DNA of 64,000 nt from Brevundimonas sp. NIBR11. Its GTDB lineage: Bacteria; Pseudomonadota; Alphaproteobacteria; Caulobacterales; Caulobacteraceae. Every line of letters begins with the position of its first letter. The first letter of the stretch is position 1. The DNA is taken from positions 2,336,001-2,400,000 of the forward strand of contig NZ_CP115465.1 of NCBI RefSeq assembly GCF_027912535.1, in the 5' to 3' direction. Under the pieces are notes generated by a model that worked only from the letters and a program-made list of their open reading frames with translations, did not search any database and was not told the DNA's origin. This document shows positions 1 to 7,835 of the stretch, piece after piece. A program made the translations under genes and the position numbers.

Positions 1-667
1 CAGCCTCGGCGATGTCCTCCGGCGACGGACCGTGGCCCAGCGGCATGGCGGCCTGTTCGGCGGCGAACTGCGCCTCCGACTGGTGGATGGAGGCCAGTGT
101 CGGGCCGGGCCCCACGCCGTTGACGCGGATGCGGGGAGCGAGGGCCTGGGCCAGGGTCCGCGTCGCCCACCACAGGCCGTTTCGCGACAGGGCGTAGGAG
201 AAGAAGCGCGGATCGGGCTTCAACACCCGCTGGTCCAGCAGGTTGACGATCGACGATCCGTCCGGGGCCTGGGCCGCGAAGGTCTCGGCCAGCACCACCG
301 GCGCCCGCAGATTGGTCTCCAGATGCAGGCGCCAGGTCTCGCGCGACAGGTCGCCGACGCGGTCGTCCTCGAACACCGAGGCGTTGTTGATCAGGACGGA
401 GATCGCCCCCAGGGCCTTCCCGGCGGCGGGCATCAGGGCGCGGACCTCGGCTTCTTCGGTCAGGTCGGCGGAAACGACGGCGGCTCGGACGCCGAGGGCG
501 CGAACCTCTTCGGCCAGGGCTTCTGCGTCCTCAACCGAATCGCGATGATGGATGGCGACGTCATGGCCGCGCGCGGCCAGGGCCAGCACGATGGCGCGAC
601 CGATCCGGCGCGCTCCACCGGTGACGAGCGCCGCGCCTCGATCGGACGACGCGCGAGGTTCAGTCAA
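1..667 (-). CDS. SDR family oxidoreductase, FolM/pteridine reductase-like (3' end beyond window)
   Basis: Short-chain dehydrogenase/reductase with a Rossmann fold; NAD(P)H-dependent reduction is expected from the family, and the overall pattern resembles dihydromonapterin/pteridine reductases. The N-terminal cofactor motif TGGARRIGRAI is at about residues 17-27, and LINNAS follows about 75 residues later. The catalytic tyrosine region reads SYALSRNGL, so the lysine of the usual YxxxK is arginine here. The start is a TTG at 667 (MTEPRASSDRG...), which overlaps the end of the 26-codon gene upstream and suggests translational coupling. The C-terminus runs off the left edge. Substrate is unknown; the family call is firm, the exact subfamily is not. 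Confidence 0.88.
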   Translation of the reverse strand, partial: MTEPRASSDRGAALVTGGARRIGRAIVLALAARGHDVAIHHRDSVEDAEALAEEVRALGVRAAVVSADLTEEAEVRALMPAAGKALGAISVLINNASVFEDDRVGDLSRETWRLHLETNLRAPVVLAETFAAQAPDGSSIVNLLDQRVLKPDPRFFSYALSRNGLWWATRTLAQALAPRIRVNGVGPGPTLASIHQSEAQFAAEQAAMPLGHGPSPEDIAEA

Positions 668-740
668 CCCGGCCGAACTCGAAGAAGTTGAAGGCGCCGA
701 CAACGGCGACGAAACCGAGGATGATGTAGAGGGCCAGCAT
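660..740 (-). CDS. 26-residue single-span membrane protein upstream of the SDR
   Basis: A very short ORF, MLALYIILGFVAVVGAFN followed by FFEFGRVD, with one hydrophobic segment covering residues 1-19 and a charged C-terminus. An AGGAG Shine-Dalgarno sequence sits seven bases before the ATG, which is stronger than that of most neighbours. The stop overlaps the TTG start of the SDR gene by eight bases, so the two are probably translated together. Codons are G/C-ending almost throughout, as in genuine genes here. Function unknown. It could be a regulatory leader peptide rather than a functional protein, but the good ribosome site and hydrophobic pattern favour a real small membrane protein. Confidence 0.6.
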   Translation of the reverse strand: MLALYIILGFVAVVGAFNFFEFGRVD

Positions 741-883
741 GGAAAGCTCCTGATAGTCGGGCGGGCATACCGGCGCCGGGCCGTCGGTTCAAGGCCGCCA
801 CGCGCGTCGGATGGCAGTCAAAGGTCTCGCAAGACGCAGATGTCCAGGTTGCCTCACCCCGCCTCCTGTCGGACAAGGCGGTC

Positions 884-1240
884 ATGACTGATTTTCCTGT
901 GACGGTCTTTCACAACCCCGACTGCTCCAAGTCGCGTGCGACGGTGGACCTGATACAGGCGCGAGGGATCGAGCCGGAGATCATCCTCTATCGCGAGGTT
1001 GGCTGGACCGAGAAGAGACTGCGCGGCCTGCTGGAGCGCTTGGGAGAGCCGGCGAGAGCAATCCTGCGAACGGGGGAGGCGGAGGCGGCTCTGCTGGGCA
1101 CGAACGCCTCGGACGACGTCGTCATCGCCGCCATGGTCGCCCACCCGATCCTGGTCGAACGTCCCATCGTCGAAAGCCCCCTCGGCGTCGTCGTGGCCCG
1201 ACCGGTCGAACGGGTGTTCGAGGTCCTTCCGGCCCTGTAG
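884..1240 (+). CDS. ArsC-family (glutaredoxin-type) arsenate reductase-like protein
   Basis: 118 residues, the usual length of the ArsC/Spx/YffB thioredoxin-fold family. The active-site stretch HNPDCSKSR near residues 10-18 matches the HNPxCxxSR motif of glutaredoxin-coupled arsenate reductases, and the C-terminal half has the family pattern of LVERPIV, which in ArsC carries the arginine used to bind the oxyanion. No other arsenic-resistance genes (arsB, acr3, arsR) are close, so it may act on another substrate or serve as a general housekeeping ArsC paralogue. It starts divergently from the small membrane gene and is followed after nine bases by a NUDIX gene. Confidence 0.85.
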   Translation: MTDFPVTVFHNPDCSKSRATVDLIQARGIEPEIILYREVGWTEKRLRGLLERLGEPARAILRTGEAEAALLGTNASDDVVIAAMVAHPILVERPIVESPLGVVVARPVERVFEVLPAL

Positions 1241-1249
1241 CCTCGCCCC

Positions 1250-1720
1250 ATGAACTGGCGCGTCCGAATCGAGCCCTTCACCCGCCCGATCTTCTTCTTC
1301 GTGTCGCGGCTGTCGCGCGGCATGACCCTGGGCGTGCGGTCCGTGGCGGTGGATGCCCAGGGCCGCGTCATGCTGGTGAAACACACCTATCTGGCCGGCT
1401 GGTGGTTGCCCGGCGGAGGCGTCGATCGCGGCGAGACCACAGGCGAGGCCGCCGCGCGTGAACTGGTCGAAGAGACGGGACTGATCGCCACGGCGCCCGG
1501 CCGGCTGGTCTCCGTCCATTCCAACGAGCGGTTCTTCCGGGGCGATCATGTGCTGGTCTATCGCTTCGACGCCTTCAAGGCGGGCGAACTGACCCATCAC
1601 GGCGAGATCGCAGAGACCGGCTGGTTCGACCCCCTGAACCTGCCCGAGGATGCGCACCGATCGACGCGTTCGCGCATGGCGGAGATGTTCGGCGGTGCGC
1701 CCATCGATTCGCGCTGGTAA
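1250..1720 (+). CDS. NUDIX hydrolase
   Basis: 156-residue NUDIX hydrolase that would cleave a nucleoside diphosphate linked to another moiety. The NUDIX box is visible as GGGVDRGETTGEAAARELVE then ETGL (about residues 53-76), with the Gx5Ex7REUxEExGU spacing and the metal-binding REL..EE residues intact. The N-terminal 25 residues contain a basic and aromatic segment (RPIFFFVSRLSRGMTLGV) seen in other alphaproteobacterial NUDIX proteins. It begins nine bases after the arsC-like gene and ends ten bases before the transporter, so it is probably part of a short operon. The specific substrate cannot be read from the sequence. Confidence 0.9.
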   Translation: MNWRVRIEPFTRPIFFFVSRLSRGMTLGVRSVAVDAQGRVMLVKHTYLAGWWLPGGGVDRGETTGEAAARELVEETGLIATAPGRLVSVHSNERFFRGDHVLVYRFDAFKAGELTHHGEIAETGWFDPLNLPEDAHRSTRSRMAEMFGGAPIDSRW

Positions 1721-1730
1721 AGGCTTCGCC

Positions 1731-2180
1731 ATGAACTTCGCCCCTTACATCGCCATGCTGGCCGTCGTTTTGGCCGGCGGCGCCACCGCGCTCCAGGCGC
1801 CGACGAACGCCCGGCTGGCGACGGCCGTGGCCAGTCCGGTCAACGCCGCCTTCGTCTCCTTCGCCGTCGGCACGGCGGCACTCGGCCTCCTCGCCGCCAT
1901 CCTGCACACCCGGCCGGACATTACGGCAGCCAAGGGCCTGCCCTGGTACGCCTGGGTCGGAGGCCTGTATGGCGCGATCTTCGTGGTCGCGGCGACCTGG
2001 GCCGTTCCGCGTCTGGGCGTGGCCATGACCATCACCCTGATGGTGGCGGGCCAGCTCATCATCAGCCTGGCGCTCGATCATTTCGGCGCGTTCGGCGTGC
2101 CTCGCGCTCCGGTCAACCTTGGCCGGATCGCCGGTGTGGCTCTCGTCATCGCCGGCGTCGTCCTCGTGCGCCGCAGCTGA
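1731..2180 (+). CDS. DMT-superfamily small membrane transporter (DUF606/YdcZ-like)
   Basis: 149-residue integral membrane protein with about five hydrophobic segments, of the size and pattern of the DUF606/YdcZ branch of the drug/metabolite transporter superfamily: an N-terminal MNFAPYIAMLAVVLAGGATA, an internal ALQAPTNARLATAV typical of this family, and a final IAGVALVIAGVVLV segment. The chosen ATG at 1731 puts the first hydrophobic helix at the terminus; a longer reading frame exists upstream but overlaps the NUDIX gene. The next gene, ubiA, starts two bases after its stop. The transported compound is unknown. Confidence 0.8.
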   Translation: MNFAPYIAMLAVVLAGGATALQAPTNARLATAVASPVNAAFVSFAVGTAALGLLAAILHTRPDITAAKGLPWYAWVGGLYGAIFVVAATWAVPRLGVAMTITLMVAGQLIISLALDHFGAFGVPRAPVNLGRIAGVALVIAGVVLVRRS

Positions 2181-2181
2181 G

Positions 2182-3201
2182 ATGTCGGCGCCCCTCCCCG
2201 ACGCCGGCCTGAACTGGGTCGACGCCCGCGCGCCCGAGGGGCTGAAGCCCTGGCTGAAGCTTGGCCGGTTCGACCGGCCCATCGGCGTCTGGCTGCTGCT
2301 GCTTCCCGGCTGGCAGGGGATCGCCCTCGCGCTGAGCCAGCACCGGTCGACGCCCGACCTCTATGATTTGTGGCTGTTCGCCGGTTTCGCCATCGGGGCC
2401 TGTCTGATGCGGGCGGCGGGCTGCGCCTTCAACGACATCGTCGATCGCGACATCGACCTGAAGGTCGCCCGCACGGCGGCGCGTCCCGTCGCCTCCGGTC
2501 GGATCAGCGTCCGCGAGGCCTGGCGGTTCGTCATCGGGTGCAGTCTCGTCAGCCTAGCCATCCTCGTGACCCTGAACCTGACGGCGGTCCTGTTGGGCGT
2601 CGGCTCCCTGGCACTGGTCGCCGCCTATCCCTTCATGAAGCGCATCACTTGGTGGCCCCAGGCCTGGCTGGGCCTGACCTTCAACTGGGGCGCCCTGATG
2701 GGCTACGCCGCCGCGACCGGCGCCCTGAGCTTCCTCGTCTGGGCCAGCGGCCAGTGGAAGGTCATGAGCGGCGAATGGCTGACCTTCGCCGTCGCACCCG
2801 GCGTCAACGGAGAGCTGACGATCGCGGCCATCCTGCTGTGGGTTGGCGGCGTTTTCTGGACACTCGGCTACGACACCATCTACGCCCTGCAGGACATCGA
2901 GGACGACGCCATGGTCGGAGTGAAGTCCTCGGCCAGACGCCTCGGCACGGGCGTCCGAACCGGCGTCGCGGCCTTCTACGGACTGGCGGTGCTGTCGGCC
3001 GTGGCGGCCGGAGCCGTCGCTGAACTGGGGGCCCCCTTCTATCTCGGCGTCGCCGCCTACGCCGCCCATCTGGCCTGGCAGATCCGCGCTCTGCGGCCCG
3101 AGGACGGCGCCCTGGCGCTGAAACTGTTCAAGTCCAACCGCGAGGCGGGTCTGATCCTGCTGGCGGCCATCGCTCTCGGCACGCTAACCTTCGCCCTCTG
3201 A
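2182..3201 (+). CDS. ubiA: 4-hydroxybenzoate polyprenyltransferase
   Basis: UbiA transfers the polyprenyl tail to 4-hydroxybenzoate, the first membrane step of ubiquinone synthesis. The two aspartate-rich Mg-prenyl-diphosphate motifs are present: NDIVDRDID near residue 89 and the DIEDD of YALQDIEDDAMVG near residue 236. About eight hydrophobic segments follow the family pattern. At 339 residues it is some 40 longer than typical bacterial UbiA; the extra length lies between the two motifs, around SGQWKVMSGEWLTFAVAPG, a periplasm-side loop insertion. The ATG at 2182 follows the transporter stop by one base; a longer frame upstream is not needed. No other ubi genes are nearby. Confidence 0.93.
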   Translation: MSAPLPDAGLNWVDARAPEGLKPWLKLGRFDRPIGVWLLLLPGWQGIALALSQHRSTPDLYDLWLFAGFAIGACLMRAAGCAFNDIVDRDIDLKVARTAARPVASGRISVREAWRFVIGCSLVSLAILVTLNLTAVLLGVGSLALVAAYPFMKRITWWPQAWLGLTFNWGALMGYAAATGALSFLVWASGQWKVMSGEWLTFAVAPGVNGELTIAAILLWVGGVFWTLGYDTIYALQDIEDDAMVGVKSSARRLGTGVRTGVAAFYGLAVLSAVAAGAVAELGAPFYLGVAAYAAHLAWQIRALRPEDGALALKLFKSNREAGLILLAAIALGTLTFAL

Positions 3202-3214
3202 CCCGGAGTTCGCC

Positions 3215-4039
3215 ATGACCGCCCCCCTTCGCATGCTTGCCCTCAGCCTCGCCGTCGCCGCGACCCTGGCTGGCTGCAATCGCGACAAGGCCGAGGACAA
3301 GGCCGCTGCGCCGGCGCCCACCGCCGGCGCCGGAGCGATGGTCACCCCGGCCGACGCCGCCGCTCCCATGGCCTTCGAATCCAAGACCCCGTTCGCTGAG
3401 GTGAACCTGACGCTGCCGATCGCGATCAAGAGCCAGCCCGACCTGCACGCCCGCCTCTACGCCGCCGCCGTCCGCGACCTGCGCGAGTTTTCCGAAGGCG
3501 CCCAGGCCGACCGCACCGAGGCCGGCGGCGACGAGGGCGTCGGCGCCTACAGCAAGGAAATCGCCATCACCCCCGGCGCCGAGACCGGCAAGCTGTTCAG
3601 CCTGATCCGAACCGACAGCGAGTACACGGGCGGGGTCCACCCCAACTCGTCCTTCGCCGCGATCCTGTGGGACAAGGCCCTGAAGCGCGAAGTGGCGGCG
3701 GCCGACCTGTTCAAGTCCGGCGACCTGTCGGCGCTCGACATCGCCCTGTGCGCCGCCGTCAACGCCGAGAAGAAGAAGCGCGACCCGCAGGCCCAGACCA
3801 TCTCCCTGACCGGCGGCGAAATGTGGAAATGCCCGCGCGCCTCGACCGTGCCCTTCGTTTTGGCCACCGGGACCCAGCCCGGCAAGGCCGGCGGTCTGGT
3901 CTTCCTGATCGGGCCGTATCAGGTGGGGTCCTATGCCGAGGGACCCTATGAGGTGACGGTGCCGCAGAGCGCTTTCCGGTCGCTGCTGGTCCCGGCCTAT
4001 GCCGACGAGTTCGCCGGCGAGCCAAAGCCTCAGGACTGA
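3215..4039 (+). CDS. DUF4163/DUF3298 lipoprotein (RsiV-like extracytoplasmic domain)
   Basis: 274-residue predicted lipoprotein. The signal peptide ends in a lipobox LAGC at about residue 23, followed by a low-complexity linker rich in Ala, Pro and acidic residues. The remainder has the pattern of DUF4163 followed by DUF3298: a strand-rich start (EVNLTLPIAIKSQPDL), the characteristic YTGGVHPNSSF motif at about residues 138-148, and a C-terminal half ending in VPQSAFRSLLVP. In RsiV this module binds lysozyme, but no sigma factor neighbours this gene, so no such role should be assumed. It follows ubiA by 13 bases and converges with the hydrolase downstream. Confidence 0.82.
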   Translation: MTAPLRMLALSLAVAATLAGCNRDKAEDKAAAPAPTAGAGAMVTPADAAAPMAFESKTPFAEVNLTLPIAIKSQPDLHARLYAAAVRDLREFSEGAQADRTEAGGDEGVGAYSKEIAITPGAETGKLFSLIRTDSEYTGGVHPNSSFAAILWDKALKREVAAADLFKSGDLSALDIALCAAVNAEKKKRDPQAQTISLTGGEMWKCPRASTVPFVLATGTQPGKAGGLVFLIGPYQVGSYAEGPYEVTVPQSAFRSLLVPAYADEFAGEPKPQD

Positions 4040-4043
4040 CCGC

Positions 4044-4991
4044 CTACTTCAGGAACGCGTCTACCAGTTCGTCGAACCGCTCCGGCTGATCGGCCATGAT
4101 GAAATGGCGGCTGCCGTCCACGCGGATCAGGGTCACGCCGGGAAGCGTCGCATACTCGCGCTCCCACAACGCCTGAGCCATCGCGGGCGGCGCCCCGCCG
4201 TCGATATCGCTCGCATAGAGGGCTGTCACCGGGATCGTCATGGCGGCTAGTCCCGGCCGGGCGTCGGTGGTCATGACATCGGCCATGGCCGAGGCGACCG
4301 CGTGGTTGTCGCTCGTGACGGTCCAGTCGGCGATCTCGGCGCGGATAGCCACGTCCCGCGCCATGCCCGCCGCGGTGACCAGGCCCCGGCTGCGCTTGGC
4401 CTCCGGTTCGGTTTCCGCCAGCAATCCGGCGCGCGCCTGTTCGGCGAAGGGGCGGACGGTCTCGGCCGTCGCAGTGGGACCGTAGAGGGCGCTGAAGAAG
4501 GGCAGGCTGTCCACGCTCATCAGCCGCCCCACGGCCTCCGGATGGGTCTGGGCCAGACGCAGGCCCAGAAGCGCGCCCATGGAATGGCCGATCACGGCGG
4601 GCTTCTCCAGACCGGCCTCGGCGACATAGCGGGCCAGTTCGTCCACGGCGGGCGCGACGAATGGACCGTCGCCGTGGCTCCAGGGCTCGCCGGCGAAACC
4701 TGCCATTTGCACCAAATGAACCCGGTGCGTCGCGGCCAGACGCGTCGCCAGCAGACGCCAGACCTCGCGCGAAGACGCCAGACCGGGAATCAGGATGACG
4801 TCGGGACCTTCTCCAATCACCTCAACCGACAGCCGGTCCGACACGAAGGGCATGGTACGGATTGCCGGGGCGGGCTCGCCCCGAGCCTGGGTCGCGACGA
4901 AGAGCGTCCCCCCGACCGCGAGCGCGGCGGCCGAGGCCAGGAACAGGGCGCGCAGGGTCGAGCGCCCGACGAGGTGGCGGAAATGCAGCAT
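4044..4991 (-). CDS. Exported alpha/beta hydrolase
   Basis: 315-residue alpha/beta-hydrolase fold protein. After an N-terminal hydrophobic segment (about residues 10-30, probably a signal peptide or anchor) there is an oxyanion region around LIPGLASS, the nucleophile elbow GHSMG near residue 137, and a late histidine in DGSRHFIMADQPERF that completes the triad. The start at 4991 is preceded by AAGGA at good spacing; a longer in-frame extension overlaps the XRE gene and is not supported. It lies 28 bases downstream of the XRE/membrane pair on the same strand and may share their transcript. Substrate unknown. Confidence 0.85.
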   Translation of the reverse strand: MLHFRHLVGRSTLRALFLASAAALAVGGTLFVATQARGEPAPAIRTMPFVSDRLSVEVIGEGPDVILIPGLASSREVWRLLATRLAATHRVHLVQMAGFAGEPWSHGDGPFVAPAVDELARYVAEAGLEKPAVIGHSMGALLGLRLAQTHPEAVGRLMSVDSLPFFSALYGPTATAETVRPFAEQARAGLLAETEPEAKRSRGLVTAAGMARDVAIRAEIADWTVTSDNHAVASAMADVMTTDARPGLAAMTIPVTALYASDIDGGAPPAMAQALWEREYATLPGVTLIRVDGSRHFIMADQPERFDELVDAFLK

Positions 4992-5019
4992 GGCGATGTC
5001 CTTGTAAGGTTCGGCTGAC

Positions 5020-5223
5020 CTAGGCGTCAGTGTGGGGGTTGTCGAAGACCGCTTCCACCGGTCGCTCGAACAGGGCGGCGATGCGGTAGGCGAGGTCGAG
5101 GGACGGGTCGTGCTTCTCTGTCTCCAGGGCGTTGACGGCCTGGCGGGAAACACCCAGCGCCTGACCCAGTTGTTCCTGGGTCCATCCCCTCTCCGTGCGG
5201 AGGAGCTTCAGCCGGTTCTTCAT
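5020..5223 (-). CDS. Small XRE-family helix-turn-helix regulator (YgzD type)
   Basis: 67 residues, a stand-alone XRE/Cro DNA-binding domain of the YgzD kind: MKNRLKLLRTERGWTQEQLG, then VSRQAVNALETEKHDPSL, with the recognition helix at about residues 26-38. Its ATG overlaps the stop of the upstream membrane-protein gene (TGATG), a classic coupled pair. This pairing of a tiny XRE repressor with a four-helix membrane protein is common in bacteria and archaea. It probably represses its own operon through the palindrome at 5644-5658. Its length is complete for the family. Confidence 0.88.
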   Translation of the reverse strand: MKNRLKLLRTERGWTQEQLGQALGVSRQAVNALETEKHDPSLDLAYRIAALFERPVEAVFDNPHTDA

Positions 5224-5624
5224 CAGTGCGAGGTCCGGATGAAGGGGGTCACGATGCCGAAACAAGCCCAGAACAGGGGGAAGATCATCCAGTTCGGGAT
5301 GTGCGGCGCGTTGGCGTAGCTCTCTCCAAAGCCCCAGAAGCTGGCGATCGCCATGGCCATGCCCGCAGCGACGACGAACCGCTTGGCCATCAGCGCCCGC
5401 ATGAATTCGTCGGAGTCCCGCATCAGGCTCAGGATCGACCAGATCCATCCGACGATGGGCGCGGAGACGACGACCGCCAAGGCCCAGGCGGCGGGTTTAC
5501 CGATGATCTCATCGAAGGCGCCGAAAATGGCGACGACGTTCACGGCGACGTAGGGAATGGTGAAGGCCATTGTTCGGATAACGTATCTGCGGTCGGCGGG
5601 CGTACCGTTTTTCCAGCGCGTCAT
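5223..5624 (-). CDS. Four-helix membrane protein paired with XRE regulator
   Basis: 133-residue membrane protein with four predicted transmembrane helices, near residues 16-36, 46-66, 83-103 and 111-130. It is the partner of the downstream XRE regulator, whose start overlaps its stop. The ATG at 5624 has an AGGAG ribosome site (spacing nine bases); an upstream in-frame ATG at 5663 lies inside the predicted operator/promoter and is less likely. The pattern resembles the DUF2178-like partners of small XRE repressors. No enzymatic motif is visible. Function unknown. Confidence 0.75.
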   Translation of the reverse strand: MTRWKNGTPADRRYVIRTMAFTIPYVAVNVVAIFGAFDEIIGKPAAWALAVVVSAPIVGWIWSILSLMRDSDEFMRALMAKRFVVAAGMAMAIASFWGFGESYANAPHIPNWMIFPLFWACFGIVTPFIRTSH

Positions 5625-5643
5625 GTCGTGAGCTCCTGACTTA

Positions 5644-5658
5644 ATGTAAGGCTTACAT
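5644..5658 (-). promoter_or_regulatory. Palindromic operator and promoter of the membrane protein/XRE operon
   Basis: ATGTAAG-G-CTTACAT is a perfect 7+1+7 palindrome lying 20 bases before the start of the membrane-protein gene. On the minus strand a TTGACC box at about 5677-5682 and an A/T-rich stretch overlapping the palindrome make a plausible sigma-70 promoter, so a repressor bound here would block it. Direct copies of TGTCAGGTC at 5672-5680 and 5691-5699 lie just upstream. The site is seen directly; its recognition by the XRE protein is inferred from position. Confidence 0.5.
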
Positions 5659-5766
5659 GACATGCAGGTTCTGTCAGGTCAACATGACTTTGTCAGGTCG
5701 TGCTGACATATCCTCCCCCGCCGCAGACCGCTTGGTCGATTCCCGCGGCCGGCCTATCATCGACCC

Positions 5767-6711
5767 ATGCCCGCCGCCCCGCGCATCTCCCCTGCCGACC
5801 TGTTCGCTCCCAGCGACTGGGCGCCCTTTCAGTCGCGGTCGGCGTGGAAGGGGCCGCTGCTGGTCCTTCACTGCTGGGGCGTAATCGCGCTAGGCATCGC
5901 CGCCGGCGTCTGGCAGCCGATCTTGATCCCGCTCTGCGTGATGATCATCGGCACGCGCCAGCTCGGCCTTGCGATCCTGATGCACGAGGCCGCCCACGGA
6001 GCCTTGGCGAAGAATCTGAAGCTCAACGATTTCCTCGGCCACTGGCTCTGCGCCGTACCGATTGGCGCGTCCCTGAACGCTTACCGCCCCTATCACCTGT
6101 CTCACCACCGCTTCGCCCAGCAGGCCGAGGACCCTGATCTGGTCCTGTCGGCGCCCTTCCCTGTCTCGGGCGCGTCCCTGGGTCGAAAGATGATCCGCGA
6201 CCTGACCGGCCAGACCTTTTTCAAACAGCGGGTGCTGCTTCCCCTGGCGATGCTGAGGAACCGGGCCACAGCGGGCGCAGCACACGACTATGAGGCCATC
6301 GTCACCGGCCGGTCGGTTCTGCCCTTCCTGCTGGTCAATGCCGCCATGCTCGCGGGCTTCTTCGCGGCCGGCGTATGGTGGGCGTGGTTCTCCCTGTGGC
6401 TCCTGCCGATGGCGACCTGGTTTCCGCTGGTGACGCGGCTTCGGAACATAGCCGAACACGCCTGCGTCGAGGGTTCGGCTGTCGACCCTTTCCGCGCAGC
6501 CCGCACCACCCGCGCGAGTTGGTGGGAGCGCGCCCTGATCGCCCCCTATTGGGTCAATTTCCACGCAGAGCACCACCTGTTCATGCACGTGCCCTGTTGG
6601 AGCCTGCCTCGCCTTCACCAGGCGGTTCGGGCGACGGAGCCTGGCCGTCGGATGGAGGTGGCCCGGGGCTATGTCAGCGTCCTGAGACAGGCGGCGTCGA
6701 AGCCCGCGTGA
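5767..6711 (+). CDS. Membrane fatty acid desaturase/hydroxylase family protein
   Basis: 314-residue membrane di-iron enzyme. All three histidine boxes are visible: HEAAH at about residue 73, HLSHH near 112, and HAEHH near 261, spaced as in acyl-lipid desaturases and related hydroxylases. Hydrophobic pairs flank the first box and precede the third. It is therefore an iron-dependent oxygenase acting on a lipid or similar hydrophobic substrate in the inner membrane; desaturation, hydroxylation and carotenoid-type ketolation cannot be told apart from sequence. The last bases overlap the GTG start of the methyltransferase (GTGA), so the two are co-expressed. Confidence 0.88.
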   Translation: MPAAPRISPADLFAPSDWAPFQSRSAWKGPLLVLHCWGVIALGIAAGVWQPILIPLCVMIIGTRQLGLAILMHEAAHGALAKNLKLNDFLGHWLCAVPIGASLNAYRPYHLSHHRFAQQAEDPDLVLSAPFPVSGASLGRKMIRDLTGQTFFKQRVLLPLAMLRNRATAGAAHDYEAIVTGRSVLPFLLVNAAMLAGFFAAGVWWAWFSLWLLPMATWFPLVTRLRNIAEHACVEGSAVDPFRAARTTRASWWERALIAPYWVNFHAEHHLFMHVPCWSLPRLHQAVRATEPGRRMEVARGYVSVLRQAASKPA

Positions 6712-7358
6712 GCATCGCCGACCCCCGCGCCTTCATTCTCGAAAACACCCGGCTTCAAGCCGTGCCTCACGCGCCCGAAATCTCACTGTGGCTGGCCGAC
6801 GAGATCACCCCGATCTGGAAGCTGACGGAGGAGGAGTTAGGCGAATTGGGCCTGCCGCCGCCGTTCTGGGCCTTCGCCTGGTCAGGCGGGCAGGGACTGG
6901 CCCGCTGGGTGCTGGACCATCCCGAGGTCTTCGCCGGGCGAACCGTCCTCGACTTTGCAACCGGCTCCGGTCTGGTCGGGATCGCGGCGATGAAAGCGGG
7001 TGCGACCCGCGTCCTGGCCGCCGACATCGATCCCTTCTGCGATGCGGCCGTCGCCCTGAACGCCGAGGCCAACGGCGTCGCCCTGTCCTTCACCGACCGC
7101 AACCTGCTGGACGCCCCGCCACCCGAGGTCGATGTGATCTGCGCCGGCGACGTCTGCTACGAAAAGCCGATGACCGAGCGAGTCATGGCCTGGCTCAGGG
7201 CTGCGCGGGCGCAGGGGATCCGCGTCTTCATCGGCGACCCCCATAGAACCTACTTCAACGCCGATGGCCTGAGTCATCTGGCCGAGTATCAGGTGCCGAC
7301 GACGCGCGAGCTCGAAGACTTCGCCGTCAAGCGCAGTTCGGTGTTCGAACTGGACTAG
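6708..7358 (+). CDS. Class I methyltransferase resembling ETFB lysine methyltransferase
   Basis: 216-residue Rossmann methyltransferase. SAM motif I is DFATGSGLVG near residue 82, and the acidic AADID of motif II follows. The stretch PFWAFAWSGGQGLARWVL before motif I matches the PYWAxYWPGGQ signature of METTL20/ETFBKMT enzymes, which methylate lysines of the electron-transfer flavoprotein beta subunit and are known from Agrobacterium as well as humans. The GTG start at 6708 overlaps the desaturase stop. That context fits a link to fatty acid redox metabolism, but the substrate is an inference from family resemblance; ribosomal L11 methyltransferases are more distant alternatives. Confidence 0.75.
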   Translation: MSIADPRAFILENTRLQAVPHAPEISLWLADEITPIWKLTEEELGELGLPPPFWAFAWSGGQGLARWVLDHPEVFAGRTVLDFATGSGLVGIAAMKAGATRVLAADIDPFCDAAVALNAEANGVALSFTDRNLLDAPPPEVDVICAGDVCYEKPMTERVMAWLRAARAQGIRVFIGDPHRTYFNADGLSHLAEYQVPTTRELEDFAVKRSSVFELD

Positions 7359-7402
7359 CGGCCACGCTTGGTCGCGAGGCGGTTCGGTCCCATCTTTGAG
7401 CG

Positions 7403-7768
7403 ATGCGCACCGCCCTTATCGCCATCGTCCTGATCACGGCCGCCGGAGCGGTCTCGGCGCAGACCTACGCGCCCGGCCAGCCGTACATCGGCGACCCGCT
7501 CGCCGACCGGCTGCGCGACCGCATGGAGATTCAGCGGCTCCAGTCCGAACAGCAGGCTGCCTTCGTTCGTCAACAGCAGTTGAACGCCCGTCTGACCGAG
7601 ATGGAAATCCGCGGCCAGCGTCAGCCGGAGCCCTACATCCCCCTCGTCGCGGTCGCCCCCTCCTTGGACGCCCAGCGCCGCGCCAGAGAAGCCGCGACCG
7701 CCCGGCGCGAGGCGACCGCCGCCGGCGTCGGCCAGATCGACAGCTGGCTGGATCGCGCCCCGCACTGA
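7403..7768 (+). CDS. Exported protein of unknown function
   Basis: 121 residues with a clear Sec signal peptide (hydrophobic MRTALIAIVLITAAGAVSAQ, cleavage likely after SAQ). The mature part is hydrophilic, rich in Arg, Gln and Glu, with a helical middle section (about residues 33-75) that could form a coiled coil, and an Arg/Ala-rich tail. No recognised domain. G/C-ending codons throughout support it being a true gene despite the absence of a clear ribosome site. It sits alone between the methyltransferase and the metallopeptidase. Confidence 0.7.
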   Translation: MRTALIAIVLITAAGAVSAQTYAPGQPYIGDPLADRLRDRMEIQRLQSEQQAAFVRQQQLNARLTEMEIRGQRQPEPYIPLVAVAPSLDAQRRAREAATARREATAAGVGQIDSWLDRAPH

Positions 7769-7835
7769 GCGATTGCATCCCTTCCCCTCTCGCCGCGTTC
7801 CGGCCTAGCTTGGTCAGGACAAACGGGAGGCGACG

